Assembly: GCF_900105045.1 (NCBI RefSeq)
Contig: NZ_LT629739.1
Coordinates: forward strand, 1,984,001 to 2,048,000
Reading direction: 5' to 3'
Origin: Brevibacterium picturae
Lineage (GTDB): Bacteria; Actinomycetota; Actinomycetes; Actinomycetales; Brevibacteriaceae
DNA length: 64,000 nt
Numbering within the stretch: the first letter of the stretch is position 1; each line of letters starts with the position of its first letter. The translations under genes were made by a program, and so were the position numbers. Under the pieces are notes generated by a model. That model was not told where the DNA came from, did no database searches, and saw only the letters and a list, made by a program, of their open reading frames with translations. Below, one piece after another: positions 37,191 to 46,728 of the stretch.

Positions 37191-37703
37191 TCAGCCGAAG
37201 GTGTCGCGTGGTCCGCGGCCGGATACGCTGCGCCGGCCCTTCTTGAAGGTTCGTCCCCGCGGTCCGCGGATCTCGATCTCCGTGATCGTCTGCGAACCGA
37301 GCCCGGCCTCCAACGCTCTCAGGATGGTCGGTTTGAGCACCCGCAACTGTGTCGCCCAGGTCGTCGAATCCGCGGCGATGATGAGCAGCGGAGGAGAGAA
37401 GTCGACGGGTTTGCAGTGCATCGCCACCTGTTCTCCCACCAGCTCGGGCCACCGGCCCAGCACCTTGCCGATGTCGATCGACGAGGACCAGCCGCGGGCG
37501 GAGATCAGTTTTCCGAGTGCCGATGAGATCGCTGCGGGATCGCGTTTGTCCTTGCCCGCCGAGGTGTAGACGGCTTCACCACGCAGTCGTGACCGTCGTC
37601 GGCTGCGGACGAATTTCGCCTCGGTCGCCTCCATCCGTCGCACCCGGTCGAGGGCTTCGAGGGCCGCGACCGGAGTAGAGGTGTCCTTTTCGATGCCGCT
37701 CAT
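37191..37703 (-). CDS. dciA: DciA-like DUF721 protein (replicative helicase loader/operator)
   Basis: 170 residues. The conserved DUF721 core is IGKVLGRWPELVGEQVAMHCKPVDF, then LLIIAADSTTWATQLRVLKPTILRALEAGLG and ITEIEIRGPR. The N terminus is basic and disordered. DciA family proteins replace DnaC/DnaI as the factor that loads DnaB in most bacteria. The ATG at 37703 overlaps the recF stop (ATGA), so it belongs to the dnaA-dnaN-recF operon. Longer frames read through recF and are not real. Confidence 0.9.
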   Translation of the reverse strand: MSGIEKDTSTPVAALEALDRVRRMEATEAKFVRSRRRSRLRGEAVYTSAGKDKRDPAAISSALGKLISARGWSSSIDIGKVLGRWPELVGEQVAMHCKPVDFSPPLLIIAADSTTWATQLRVLKPTILRALEAGLGSQTITEIEIRGPRGRTFKKGRRSVSGRGPRDTFG

Positions 37704-38824
37704 GGAAGCAGACGCTCCTGCCCGATCTTTCGCCCCTCCAGCCCCTTGGGCAGGTCTCCGTCGACGGCCGCGGTGATGAAGACCTGCTCCGCTTCGGTGA
37801 TCCGCGATGCCAGTCGGCTGCGACGACCGGTGTCGAGTTCGGCGAAGACGTCGTCGAGGACGAGGACCGGCTGTTCGGCAGCAGACCCGGCATCGGAACT
37901 GAGCAGATCCCACCCCGCCAGCTGCATCGCCAGGGCCAGCGACCAAGTCTCGCCATGTGAGGCGTAGCCCTTCGCCGGATGATCACCGATCGTCAGCGCC
38001 AGATCGTCACGGCCGGGACCGTGCAGGGTCAGTCCGCGTTCGATCTCAGTGGTACGTCTGCGTTCGAGGGCGGCCAGCAGGAGCTCTCTGCATTCGGCCG
38101 CGGACTCGACCTGCGAATAGTCGATGCGCGAATCGTAGCGAGCCTTGATTCCCTGCCGTTCCAGCCGCGCATCGGCAGCGATATAGGCGAAGTTGTTCTG
38201 CAGCGGTTCAACGATGTCGGCAAGGATCTTCTGCCGACCGAACACCAGCTCTGAGGCGGAGTCCGCGTAGGCCATGTTCCAGATGTCCAAGGTTGCCTCG
38301 AGACCTGGGTCGCGCTCCTCGCGCAGACGTTTCAGAAGTGCATTCCGCTGCTTGAGCGCACGCTCGAAATCCGTGATCACCGAGGCGTAGCGAGGATTGC
38401 GCGACACGACCAAGGTGTCGATCCAGGACCGTCGCTCCGCTGGTTCGCCCCGGACGAGGCTGAGATCCTCCGGCGCGAAGACGACGCAGGAGACGAGTCC
38501 CAGTATCTCCTTCATCTTCACAGGTGACCGGTTGACCCGTGCCCGATTGGCGCCCTTCGACTGGATCGAGACTTCGACTGTGGCATGCCGCTGATCGCGG
38601 TTGACCAGAGCCGATACGGTTGCCGTCTGCGCGGACTCATTGACCAGCGGCGCGTCGAAGGCCACCCGGTGAGAGCGCTGATGGGCCAGATACCCGATGG
38701 CTTCGACGATATTGGTCTTGCCTGTCCCGTTGTCGGCCACGAATGTGGTGACTCCGGGTTCGAACTCGAGGTCGAGTTCAGGATAGGACCGGTAGTTGCG
38801 CAGTGAAAGTCGGGATATCCACAT
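37700..38824 (-). CDS. recF: DNA replication and repair protein RecF
   Basis: A 374-residue SMC-like ATPase. SLRNYRSYPELDLEFEPGV at the start, Walker A ADNGTGKTNIVEAI, FAPEDLSLVRGEPAERRSWID in the middle (RecF signature), and Walker B VLVLDDVFAELD with the D-loop at the end. It helps load RecA at gaps through RecOR. The ATG at 38824 directly abuts the dnaN stop. Confidence 0.97.
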   Translation of the reverse strand: MWISRLSLRNYRSYPELDLEFEPGVTTFVADNGTGKTNIVEAIGYLAHQRSHRVAFDAPLVNESAQTATVSALVNRDQRHATVEVSIQSKGANRARVNRSPVKMKEILGLVSCVVFAPEDLSLVRGEPAERRSWIDTLVVSRNPRYASVITDFERALKQRNALLKRLREERDPGLEATLDIWNMAYADSASELVFGRQKILADIVEPLQNNFAYIAADARLERQGIKARYDSRIDYSQVESAAECRELLLAALERRRTTEIERGLTLHGPGRDDLALTIGDHPAKGYASHGETWSLALAMQLAGWDLLSSDAGSAAEQPVLVLDDVFAELDTGRRSRLASRITEAEQVFITAAVDGDLPKGLEGRKIGQERLLP

Positions 38825-39964
38825 TCAGATACGTGTTGGCATGAGCAAGTATCGATACGACTCGTCGGCCGACGATTCCAGATCCTTCTGTCCTGAGATG
38901 ATGACGGGCTTCATCGGCTGTGTGAACGAGAAGTTCACGTACGGGCTCTCGATCGCTGCCAGACCTTCGGCGATGTAGTGCGGGTTGAAGCCAACGGTGA
39001 TCGACTCGCCCTGCAGCACTGCCTCGACGGCTTCCGATGCTTGAGCATCGTCACCGGTTCCGGCGTGAAGGGTGAGCATGCCATCGCTGACCTCGAACCG
39101 CAGCGGAGTGTTGCGTTCAGCGACGAGGGAGACACGACGGACTGCTTCGCGCAGCACACCCGTTTCGACGATCGCGTGGATCGGCACTGAATCGGGGAAC
39201 AGAGACCGCACCTTGGGGTATTCGCCCTCGACGAGCAGTGATGTCGTGACTCGTCCCGCCGAGGTGAAGGAGATGAGGTCCTTGCCCGCATCGCTGCTCA
39301 GACCGATCGTGACATCGCCGCCGAGTGACTTGGACACATCGGAGAGTGTGCGTCCGCGCAGAAGTGCGACCGCGGAGACGTCGGGGCGGCCGGGGTTCCA
39401 GGTGAACTCACGAACGGCGAGCCGATAGCGGTCGGTGGCCAGGAGGGTGACCTTTTCGCCTTCGATCTCGACGCGCACGCTGGTCAGAATCGGCAGTGTG
39501 TCATCCTTCGACGTCGCGATCGTGACCTGAGAGACGGCGTTCTGGAATTCGCCGGCGGCAACGGTTCCCGAAGCGTCGGGGACCTGCGGCAGGGCTGGGT
39601 ATTCTCCCACCGGCATCGTCATCAGCGAGAAGCGAGACGAGCTGCAGGTGACATCGACCTTCGAATCGATCTGTTCAAGGGTGACTTCCTGATTCGGAAG
39701 CGCCTTGGAGATATCGGCGAGGAGTCGTCCGGAGACCAGCACGGTGCCGGCTGTGACGACATCGGCCGCGATCTCGACTCGGGATGAGACTTCGTAGTCG
39801 AAGACGGAGAGACGGACGGTCCCACCAGCCTCGGCGGTGATGAGGATGCCGGTGAGAACCGGTGCGGACGGACGACTGGGGAGAGTCTTGGTAGCCCAGG
39901 TCACTGCATCGGCAAGGACGTCGCGATTGACTTTGAACTTCAGGGGAGATGCTTCGGCGTTCAC
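38825..39964 (-). CDS. dnaN: DNA polymerase III beta sliding clamp
   Basis: 379 residues with the three-domain clamp layout: FKVNRDVLADAVTWATKTLPSRPSAPVLTGI, PVGEYPALP and the C-terminal VEGEYPKVRSLFPD and SYRYLLMPTRI motifs, the last forming the hydrophobic cleft bound by polymerase. The start is GTG at 39964 with AAGGAG four bases upstream; the longer frame to 40081 enters the intergenic origin region and is rejected. Confidence 0.97.
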   Translation of the reverse strand: MNAEASPLKFKVNRDVLADAVTWATKTLPSRPSAPVLTGILITAEAGGTVRLSVFDYEVSSRVEIAADVVTAGTVLVSGRLLADISKALPNQEVTLEQIDSKVDVTCSSSRFSLMTMPVGEYPALPQVPDASGTVAAGEFQNAVSQVTIATSKDDTLPILTSVRVEIEGEKVTLLATDRYRLAVREFTWNPGRPDVSAVALLRGRTLSDVSKSLGGDVTIGLSSDAGKDLISFTSAGRVTTSLLVEGEYPKVRSLFPDSVPIHAIVETGVLREAVRRVSLVAERNTPLRFEVSDGMLTLHAGTGDDAQASEAVEAVLQGESITVGFNPHYIAEGLAAIESPYVNFSFTQPMKPVIISGQKDLESSADESYRYLLMPTRI

Positions 39965-40505
39965 TTTACTCCTTCGGGGTGGCCACCCGACGTACTCAAG
40001 ACACTGGCGTGAGGTTGCTCGGAAAACTTTACACAGCCTATCCGAAATCTCAGCTTCCCGGCATTGGGCAGCCAACATCATGGTCGAGCACAGGCGCTGC
40101 GCCGACCGAGACCTCGGAGATCTCGCATTCGAGAATCGACCGTAACGCTGTGTTCGAATAACCGACGAGGTCCCAAGCTCCGTCCGAGCTCGTGCTCGAG
40201 AGCTTCCCGACCGAGCCGATGCAGTCGGTGGCGGTCACCCTCTTACAACTTCAATTCATAGAGTAGAAGTATTAGCACCTGTGGAGTTTGTGGACAACCA
40301 TCGGTTACGCCCGAGTAATCAAGGGCCGCGTGATCCCCAGGGGTGTGGATCCCCTGTGCACGCTCACGCATCCTTCGGTGGGCGCTTGGGTAAGCACATC
40401 CATGTAGTTCACATCCGTCCACTCACCTCGTGGAGTTATCCACCATTCTATCCCCAGGTTACGCGGTTTGTCCCCATGGTTATCCACACATGTGTATACC
40501 GTGTT
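39965..40505. other. oriC segment between dnaA and dnaN
   Basis: 541 bp without a gene. DnaA boxes: TTATCCACA at 40480-40488 (perfect), TTATCCACC at 40436-40444, TTGTCCACA on the minus strand at 40289-40297, and weaker ones such as GGATCCACA (minus, 40344-40352). An AT-rich patch (TACAACTTCAATTCATAGAGTAGAAGTATTAG region, about 40244-40276) lies just beside the first box and could be the unwinding element. This arrangement is the usual actinobacterial oriC. Confidence 0.85.
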
Positions 40506-42146
40506 CTATAGGCGATGTTGCTGTTTAATGCGGTTTGTTAATTCGGTAACCTGAGTGTAGACCGCCCGTCGCTCGGCCATCTGAGTTCGAATCTTCTTGT
40601 TCGCATGCATCACGGTGGTGTGGTCGCGCCCGCCGAAGGCCTGACCGATCTTCGGCAGCGACAGCTCTGTGAGCTCACGGCACAGATACATGGCGATCTG
40701 ACGAGCGGTGGTCAGGGTCCGAGACCGGGACGTGCCGCAGAGATCATCGAGAGTGAGGCTGAAGTAGGCGGCGGTCTGGCCCATGATGTCGGCGGCGGTG
40801 ATGGTCGGGGTGTCGTCTTCGGTGATGAAGTCCTTGAGGACGGTCTCGGCCAAACTGACGTCGACCTGCTGATCGTTGAGGTTTGCGAAGGCGGTGACGC
40901 GAATCAGTGCCCCCTCGAGTTCACGGATGTTCGACGAGATCCGCGAGGCGATGTATTCGAGGACGTCATTGGGAACGTCGAGGTGCTCGCCGGCTGCCTT
41001 GTGACGCAGAATCGCGAAGCGCGTCTCCATGTCCGGAGGCTGGACATCGGTCAGGAGGCCCCATTCGAAGCGTGAACGCAGCCGTTCTTCGAAGCCCTTG
41101 AGCTTCTTCGGCGGCTGGTCGGAGGTGATGACGACCTGTTTCACCTCATTGTGCAGAGCATTGAATGTGTGGAAGAACTCCTCGACCGTTGCATCCTTGC
41201 CCTGCAGGAACTGGATGTCATCGATCATCAGAATGTCGACCTCGCGGTAGCGGCGCTGGAACGCCGGGCGCAGAGAGTTCGAGGTCTTTGACGAACCGAT
41301 CGTGTTGATGAAGTCGTTGACGAACTCTTCGCTCGAGACGTATTTCACTCGGATCTCGGGGAACAGCTGCGTCGCGTAGTAGCCGATCGCGTGCAGGAGG
41401 TGCGTCTTGCCCAGCCCGGAATCGCCGTAGATGAACAGGGGGTTGTACGCCTTGGCCGGTGCCTCGGCCACGGCGAAGGCCGCAGCATGTGCGAAGCGGT
41501 TGGATGCACCGATGACGAAGGTGTCGAAGGTGTACTTCGGGTTGAGCTGGGCGACGCCGGGAACCTCGACCGGTGGAGTGGACTGGGCGGCGGTCGCCTC
41601 GGCGATCTTCATCTCTCGCGTCGTTCTTTCCACAGGTGCACCGTTGTCGGGTGCCGGCCCGGGGGCGTCGTATCTGGGTGTCTGCGGCTGCGGGTGGGGC
41701 GCGCGGTCGTAGGGGGGAGGCGTCTGCAGCTGAGGAGAGGGGCCATGTGCGGGTGCATTGGCCGGTGATCCGGTGGATCCCATCGCCGAGGTGGACGTCT
41801 CCGGATCGATCTCGATCGGTGATCCCGGCGTGGGTTCCCCGATGAGATCTTCGAACCTGATCGGTACGTCGAGTTCCGGATCGACGACGAACCCGAATGT
41901 CACCTCGAAACCGAGTACATGGGAGAACTCCTTGGTCAGTGGACCGAGAAGACGTGTCTCAATGGTTCTGCGCGTGTGCTCATCGCGGACGGCGAGAAGG
42001 ACCAGTGCGTTGTCGACGAGGGCCTTGGGCACAGCGAGAGAGAGAAAGCCCTTCTGGTGGGCGGTCAGACTGGCGTCCTGATCCAGGGTCGAGACCACCG
42101 TCCGCCATTGGCTGATGAGCTCATTCTTGGAATTCGACTCCGTCAA
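40506..42146 (-). CDS. dnaA: Chromosomal replication initiator DnaA
   Basis: 546 residues. Domain I (about 1-90) binds partner proteins. A Pro-rich linker spans about 125-200. Domain III has NPKYTFDTFVIGASNRFAHAAA, Walker A GDSGLGKTHLL, Walker B ILMIDDIQFL and the box VII arginine region. Domain IV ends with the DnaA signature GGRDHTTVMHANKKI for box recognition. The start is TTG at 42146 with GGAGG four bases upstream; the longer frame to 42260 crosses DnaA boxes. Boxes on both sides suggest autoregulation. Confidence 0.97.
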   Translation of the reverse strand: MTESNSKNELISQWRTVVSTLDQDASLTAHQKGFLSLAVPKALVDNALVLLAVRDEHTRRTIETRLLGPLTKEFSHVLGFEVTFGFVVDPELDVPIRFEDLIGEPTPGSPIEIDPETSTSAMGSTGSPANAPAHGPSPQLQTPPPYDRAPHPQPQTPRYDAPGPAPDNGAPVERTTREMKIAEATAAQSTPPVEVPGVAQLNPKYTFDTFVIGASNRFAHAAAFAVAEAPAKAYNPLFIYGDSGLGKTHLLHAIGYYATQLFPEIRVKYVSSEEFVNDFINTIGSSKTSNSLRPAFQRRYREVDILMIDDIQFLQGKDATVEEFFHTFNALHNEVKQVVITSDQPPKKLKGFEERLRSRFEWGLLTDVQPPDMETRFAILRHKAAGEHLDVPNDVLEYIASRISSNIRELEGALIRVTAFANLNDQQVDVSLAETVLKDFITEDDTPTITAADIMGQTAAYFSLTLDDLCGTSRSRTLTTARQIAMYLCRELTELSLPKIGQAFGGRDHTTVMHANKKIRTQMAERRAVYTQVTELTNRIKQQHRL

Positions 42147-42555
42147 TCTTCCTCCGTCTTTGTAGTTTCCTCTTGGCGTGGTCCACACCTGTGTATGACT
42201 TCCACATAGTTTTCCACAGTTTGTGGAGAACTGGCGAGTCATCCCAGTAATCCTCCACATGGGTGGATAACCATGTGGAAAACTACACGCTTGTTACTTG
42301 TGGAAGACCTCAGACGTGCAGGGGATGAATTGTTGCGAACAGTCTGCGACGGGGACGTGAAACATTGGCATCGAGTTTGACCAGCAACTTTGACCTTCGC
42401 TAAGATGGAGTGTCCTGTGTACCGGGCTTCATCCGATTATCTTGAATATCTTTTGGCTCTTATGCACAGGAGTGCTCGGCGGTCGACAACCTCACCGCCG
42501 TTTTTTGTGAGAACGCACCGTCGTTCGACCGCAACCTAGAAATCGGAGACTTGAA
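42147..42555. other. oriC segment between dnaA and rpmH
   Basis: 409 bp with clustered DnaA-box-like sites: TTTTCCACA (42210-42218), TTCTCCACA (minus, 42222-42230), TTATCCACC (minus, 42262-42270), TTTTCCACA (minus, 42274-42282) and a further TGTGGAAG at about 42299. The part toward rpmH holds the rpmH promoter and leader. A gene is not seen. Confidence 0.8.
42377..42406 (+). promoter_or_regulatory. rpmH promoter
   Basis: TTGACC at 42377-42382 and TAAGAT at 42401-42406, 18 bp apart, form a good vegetative promoter reading to rpmH, with a leader of about 140 bases. Confidence 0.7.
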
Positions 42556-42693
42556 GTGAGTAAGCGTACTTTCCAGCCCAATAACCGCAAGCGCGCCAAG
42601 AAGCACGGCTTCCGTCTGCGCATGCGCACCCGTGCCGGCCGTTCGATCCTGGCTGCACGTCGTCGCAAGGGACGTGCCGAAGTTTCGGCATAA
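42556..42693 (+). CDS. rpmH: 50S ribosomal protein L34
   Basis: 45 residues: [20 protein letters not shown], then [25 protein letters not shown]. It is a complete L34. The start is GTG at 42556 with GGAG seven bases upstream. It is the first gene rightward of oriC; rnpA follows 2 bp after the stop. Confidence 0.97.
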   Translation: MSKRTFQPNNRKRAKKHGFRLRMRTRAGRSILAARRRKGRAEVSA

Positions 42694-42695
42694 GT

Positions 42696-43061
42696 GTGAT
42701 CACCGCGGCTCACCGGATCCGCAGCGGCGACGACTTCAGACGAGTCTTCAAAGCTGGTGTCCGCGTGCGCTCGGGCCATTTGATGGCACACAGCCTGATA
42801 GATAGTGATGATTCCCACGCTGCACGCGTGGGTTTCATCGTATCCAAGGCCGTTGGAAACGCCGTTGTCCGGAACCGAGTGAAACGTCGTCTCCGAGAGA
42901 TCATGCGGGTCCGACTCGACAGTCTGGCGCCAGGCGCTCTGTTCGTGGTCAGAGCATTGCCCCAAGCCGCCGAAGCAGAATTTGCACAGCTCGAGTCCGA
43001 AGTCACGATGCTCATGGACAAGGCGCAGAAGAAGCTAGAGAGCCGTGGACGCCGAACATGA
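42696..43061 (+). CDS. rnpA: Ribonuclease P protein component
   Basis: 121 residues. HRIRSGDDFRRVFKAGVRVRSGHL is the N-terminal strand, and VGFIVSKAVGNAVVRNRVKRRLREIMR holds the RNR motif that contacts RNase P RNA. It begins with GTG at 42696 and overlaps yidD by 17 bp. It acts with the catalytic RNA to mature tRNA 5' ends. Confidence 0.95.
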   Translation: MITAAHRIRSGDDFRRVFKAGVRVRSGHLMAHSLIDSDDSHAARVGFIVSKAVGNAVVRNRVKRRLREIMRVRLDSLAPGALFVVRALPQAAEAEFAQLESEVTMLMDKAQKKLESRGRRT

Positions 43062-43398
43062 CCTGAAGCACCCATCGGAGGTGCCCCGCAGGCCGGCGGG
43101 ATTCTGGCCCACAGCCTGGTGGGTGATCCGAATCGGACCGCGCATGCCATTCGTATGGTTCATCAGAGCCTATCGAATTGTGGTGTCTCCGATGTACGGG
43201 CAGGTCTGTCGGTACTATCCAAGCTGCTCGATGTACGGCCTGGAGGCCTTCGAGATACACGGAGTTCTCAAGGGAATGGTGTTAACTGGGTGGCGAATAC
43301 TGCGATGCAATCCCTTTTCCCATGGCGGGGTGGACCATGTTCCCGGTTCAGCGCGCCAGGCCCGCTCAATTTCGATGAATAACGACGAGGGCTGCTGA
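43045..43398 (+). CDS. yidD: Membrane protein insertion efficiency factor YidD
   Basis: 117 residues. The YidD core is FIRAYRIVVSPMYGQVCRYYPSCSMYGLEAFEIHG, then GWRILRCNPFSHGGVDHVP, with the conserved Cys residues. GTG start at 43045 inside rnpA. It is an amphipathic inner-leaflet protein that assists YidC, encoded 173 bp downstream. Confidence 0.95.
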   Translation: MDAEHDLKHPSEVPRRPAGFWPTAWWVIRIGPRMPFVWFIRAYRIVVSPMYGQVCRYYPSCSMYGLEAFEIHGVLKGMVLTGWRILRCNPFSHGGVDHVPGSARQARSISMNNDEGC

Positions 43399-43571
43399 CA
43401 ATATTCGGCGTGTGTGCCGCGGATGTTCAGCGCATCTGTGCACCACGGACAGCTGCGAGGTCGATGCCTCCGGCTAGCACGGGATCGGGACCGTCGGTCC
43501 TGTCTCGCGAAGACCTGCGAACAATGGCAAAATGAACGATCGTGAAGAATCGTTGTAACGAGGAGTACTGA

Positions 43572-44531
43572 ATGGAATGGATGGACAAGCTGCTCTACCC
43601 GCTGCAGTGGGTAGTTGCTTGGATCCTCGCGATCTTCCACGAGATCTTCACTGCGATCGGTCTGCCGGCCGCCAATGGTTGGACCTGGGTGCTGTCGATC
43701 GCGGGACTGACTCTCGTGATCCGTGCGATCCTGATTCCGCTGTTCGTCTACCAGATCAAGTCCCAGCGGAAGATGCAGCTGCTGCAGCCTCAGATTCAGC
43801 GCCTGCAGGCTAAGTACAAGGGCAAGAAGGACCAGTACTCGCGTCAGGCCATGGCCGAAGAGCAGATGAGTCTGTTCCGCGACAACAAGACCAGCCCCTG
43901 GGCCTCGTGTCTGCCTCTCCTCGTGCAGATGCCGATCTTCTTCTCCCTCTTTCGCGTCATCCACAACATGCCCGACGTTGCCTCGGGAAAGATCGACGCG
44001 ATCGGCGGGTTCACCCAGACCCTGGCTCAGCAGGCCGAGCAGTCGTCGGTCTTCGGCATCTCGCTGTCCGCGACATTCATGTCGGATGGTTTCGGCGTCA
44101 AGCTCCTCACCGGCGTGCTCATCGTCATCATGGCTTCGACGATGTTCGTCACTCAGAAGCAGATGATGGCGAAGAACATGTCGGAGTCCGCCATGGCGAA
44201 CCCGATGATGCAGTCGCAGAAGATGCTGCTCTACGTGATGCCGCTTGTGTTCGGCATCGGCGGCATTTACTTCCCGCTCGGTGTTCTCTTCTACTGGTTG
44301 GTCTCGAACACGTGGACGATGTGCCAGCAGGCTGTGGTCATCCACAATATGCCGGCCCCCGGTTCCAAAGCCGAGAAGGAAATGCTGGAACGGAAGGCAC
44401 GCAAGGGCAAGGCCGTGCAGCAGCCTGAGGTCAAAGGTGGCACGGACACTGCCGTTGAGCAGGCCCCGAACCAGAGTCGTCAGCGGCAGCAGCCGGTGAG
44501 CAAGAACCGCAAGAAGAACAAGAAGCGCTGA
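43572..44531 (+). CDS. yidC: Membrane protein insertase YidC
   Basis: 319 residues, the short Gram-positive form without the large external domain. Spans include WVLSIAGLTLVIRAILIPLFVYQIKSQRKM (with the conserved groove Arg), SCLPLLVQMPIFFSLFRVI and the C-terminal pair LLYVMPLVFGIGGIYFPLGVLFYWLVSNTWTM. The very basic tail (KNRKKNKKR) binds ribosomes. ATG with GAGGAG upstream. Ten bases separate it from jag. Confidence 0.96.
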   Translation: MEWMDKLLYPLQWVVAWILAIFHEIFTAIGLPAANGWTWVLSIAGLTLVIRAILIPLFVYQIKSQRKMQLLQPQIQRLQAKYKGKKDQYSRQAMAEEQMSLFRDNKTSPWASCLPLLVQMPIFFSLFRVIHNMPDVASGKIDAIGGFTQTLAQQAEQSSVFGISLSATFMSDGFGVKLLTGVLIVIMASTMFVTQKQMMAKNMSESAMANPMMQSQKMLLYVMPLVFGIGGIYFPLGVLFYWLVSNTWTMCQQAVVIHNMPAPGSKAEKEMLERKARKGKAVQQPEVKGGTDTAVEQAPNQSRQRQQPVSKNRKKNKKR

Positions 44532-44540
44532 GGAAGAACC

Positions 44541-45134
44541 ATGACTGAAGAGAATGTCGATGCGAGCGTCGACGAGACTGTTGATGCAAACGTCGACCAG
44601 GGTGTTGACGCGGGCGTCGCGGACAACGGTGACACGAAGACTGCGAAGCCGACGAGAGCAGAGCTCCTCGAAGAAGAGGGAGAGATCGCGGCGGACTACC
44701 TGGAAGAACTGATGGATTTGGCTGACATCGATGGCGACATCGACATCGACGTCGGAGATGGACGCGCGCAGTTGTCTGTCGTCTGCGAGGACGAGGAAGA
44801 TTCCAACCTTCGCACGCTGGTGGGCAGAGATGGCAAGACCCTCGGCGCCCTGCAGGAACTCAGCCGCCTGGCTGTCCAGACGAGCACCGGGCAGCGATCC
44901 TGGCTGATGCTCGACATCGATGGTTTCCGCAACAGTCGTCGCGATGAGCTCATCAAAAAGGCTCAGAGAGCGATCGAGGGTGTCAAGGAATCGGGCGATG
45001 AGTTCGCTTTCAAGCCGATGAACAGCTTCGAACGCAAGATCATCCACGATCAGGTGGCTCAAGCCGGATTGGTTTCGGAGTCCGAAGGCGAGGGTGACGG
45101 TCGGCATGTGCTCGTCCGTCCGGCCCATGACTGA
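44541..45134 (+). CDS. jag: Jag/KhpB-family RNA-binding protein (KH and R3H domains)
   Basis: 197 residues. An acidic, Val/Asp-repeat N terminus (about 1-35) precedes a KH domain with NLRTLVGRDGKTLGALQELSRLAV and an R3H domain with PMNSFERKIIHDQVAQAGLVSESEGEGDGRHVLVRP. Such proteins bind RNA and affect cell elongation. It overlaps the rsmG start by 8 bp. Confidence 0.93.
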   Translation: MTEENVDASVDETVDANVDQGVDAGVADNGDTKTAKPTRAELLEEEGEIAADYLEELMDLADIDGDIDIDVGDGRAQLSVVCEDEEDSNLRTLVGRDGKTLGALQELSRLAVQTSTGQRSWLMLDIDGFRNSRRDELIKKAQRAIEGVKESGDEFAFKPMNSFERKIIHDQVAQAGLVSESEGEGDGRHVLVRPAHD

Positions 45135-45765
45135 CATTTCCGCTGTCGAAGTTCCCCCACCAGGTACCGAAGAGTACTTCGGAGCTGCCTACCCAGCAGC
45201 GAAGCAGTATGCGCAGCATCTGGCGACCACCGGCATCGAATGGGGACTGATCGGCCCTCGTGAGATCGACAGACTCTGGACCAGGCATATCCTCAACTGT
45301 GCCGTTGTCGCCGAGTTCATCGATGACAGTGACGTCGTCGGTGACGTCGGCAGCGGTGCCGGATTGCCCGGGATTCCGATTGCCCTGCTTCGTCCCCAAG
45401 CCCAGATCGTGCTCATCGAACCGATGGAGCGCAGGGTCGAATGGCTGAAGATGGTCGTCGACGATCTCGGTCTGGACAATGTGCGCATCGTTCGCGCTCG
45501 GGTCGAAGAACTCGTCGATGAGGAGATGTTCACCGTTGTGACTGCGCGTGCGGTCAAAGCGATGACGACTCTCATCGAATGGACTCACGAAGTGATGGGA
45601 CCAGACGGACGCATCCTCGCGCTCAAAGGTGCTTCGGTCGAGGCCGAATTGGCGAAGACGAAGAAGCTGTTGAAACGCTACCGCCTGACCCAACCGAAGA
45701 TTCACATCGTCGACGGTGGGATCCTCGATGTCCCCAGCCGTGTCGTCGAGATAGCTAAGAAATAG
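45127..45765 (+). CDS. rsmG: 16S rRNA m7G527 methyltransferase
   Basis: 212 residues. RLWTRHILNCAVVAEFI is the GidB N-terminal motif. VGDVGSGAGLPGIPIALLRP binds S-adenosylmethionine, followed by EPMERRVEWL and VTARAVKAMTTLIEW. Start ATG 45127 within the end of jag is preferred; an upstream start at 45094 would lengthen the overlap. It methylates G527 of 16S rRNA; loss gives low-level streptomycin resistance in related species. Confidence 0.93.
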   Translation: MTDISAVEVPPPGTEEYFGAAYPAAKQYAQHLATTGIEWGLIGPREIDRLWTRHILNCAVVAEFIDDSDVVGDVGSGAGLPGIPIALLRPQAQIVLIEPMERRVEWLKMVVDDLGLDNVRIVRARVEELVDEEMFTVVTARAVKAMTTLIEWTHEVMGPDGRILALKGASVEAELAKTKKLLKRYRLTQPKIHIVDGGILDVPSRVVEIAKK

Positions 45766-45801
45766 TACGAAGTAGATTTGGTCTAGGCTGAGTATAGCTT
45801 T

Positions 45802-46728
45802 GTGAAACCAATGGATGATGGAGTGCGCCGAATGCCGATCATGGACGAGTCGTCTCCCATAGGTGCTGCAATCGCGCGCGACAACCGTCGCGCCGATCGA
45901 CTGTCCCAGGCGAGTTTTCCTAAACCGGACTCTACTCGGGTCTTCACGATCGCCAACCAGAAGGGCGGAGTCGGGAAGACGACCACTGCGGTGAATATCG
46001 CCGCTGCGCTGGCGAACCAGAACCTCAACGTTCTGCTCATCGACATTGATCCACAGGGCAACGCGAGCACGGCGCTGGGTATCGATCACTATTCCGAAGT
46101 CACCAGCATCTATGACGTGATCATTGACGATGTCCCCATGCGCGAGGCGGTTGCCCAATGCCCGGACTTCGAGACCCTCAAATGCGTTCCTGCGACGATC
46201 GACCTGGCGGGGGCCGAGATCGAGCTGGTCTCCCTTGTCGCACGGGAGCAGCGTCTGCAGCGGTCTCTGGGTGTCTATCTCGATGAAGAGGCAGCGGCGG
46301 GTAACCGTGTGGATTACGTCATCGTGGACTGCCCTCCGAGCCTGGGTCTGCTGACGGTCAACGCTTTCGTTGCGGCGCGGGAAGTTCTCATCCCGATTCA
46401 GTGTGAATACTATGCTCTTGAGGGCTTGAGTCAACTGCTCAAGAACATTCAGCTCATCCAGAAGCATCTCAACCCCAAATTGGCGATCAGTACGATTCTG
46501 CTCACCATGTACGACGGTCGGACCAACCTCAGTGCTCAGGTCGCAGATGACGTTCGTACCCACTTCCCCGAGCAGGTCCTGTCTTCCTCGATTCCACGCT
46601 CCGTGCGCATTTCTGAAGCTCCGAGTTTTGGACAGACAGTCATTTCATACGACCCCCATTCCAGTGGCGCTTTGTCCTATCGGGAAGCTGCCGAAGAAAT
46701 CGCACAACGAGGAGTAGATCGTGGCTGA
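45802..46728 (+). CDS. parA: Chromosome partitioning ATPase ParA
   Basis: About 308 residues. The deviant Walker A is KGGVGKTT in IANQKGGVGKTTTAVNIA, then LLIDIDPQGNASTALGI, Walker B YVIVDCPPSLGLLT and the DNA-binding C-terminal region with SIPRSVRISEAPSFGQTV. The N-terminal extension of about 45 residues is typical of actinobacteria. The start is GTG 45802 or one of the ATGs at 45811, 45832 or 45841; none has a clear ribosome site. A TATAGC is just upstream. It overlaps parB by 8 bp and moves ParB-parS complexes. Confidence 0.95.
   Translation: MKPMDDGVRRMPIMDESSPIGAAIARDNRRADRLSQASFPKPDSTRVFTIANQKGGVGKTTTAVNIAAALANQNLNVLLIDIDPQGNASTALGIDHYSEVTSIYDVIIDDVPMREAVAQCPDFETLKCVPATIDLAGAEIELVSLVAREQRLQRSLGVYLDEEAAAGNRVDYVIVDCPPSLGLLTVNAFVAAREVLIPIQCEYYALEGLSQLLKNIQLIQKHLNPKLAISTILLTMYDGRTNLSAQVADDVRTHFPEQVLSSSIPRSVRISEAPSFGQTVISYDPHSSGALSYREAAEEIAQRGVDRG

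Noticed and set aside
42350..42366. Half parS-like sequence (ACGTGAAACA) upstream of rpmH
   Set aside because: Only the right half matches; the left half is GC-rich and not symmetric.
43215..45137. 640-codon minus-strand frame across yidD, yidC and jag
   Set aside because: Antisense shadow of three recognised genes; composition typical of reversed high-GC codons.
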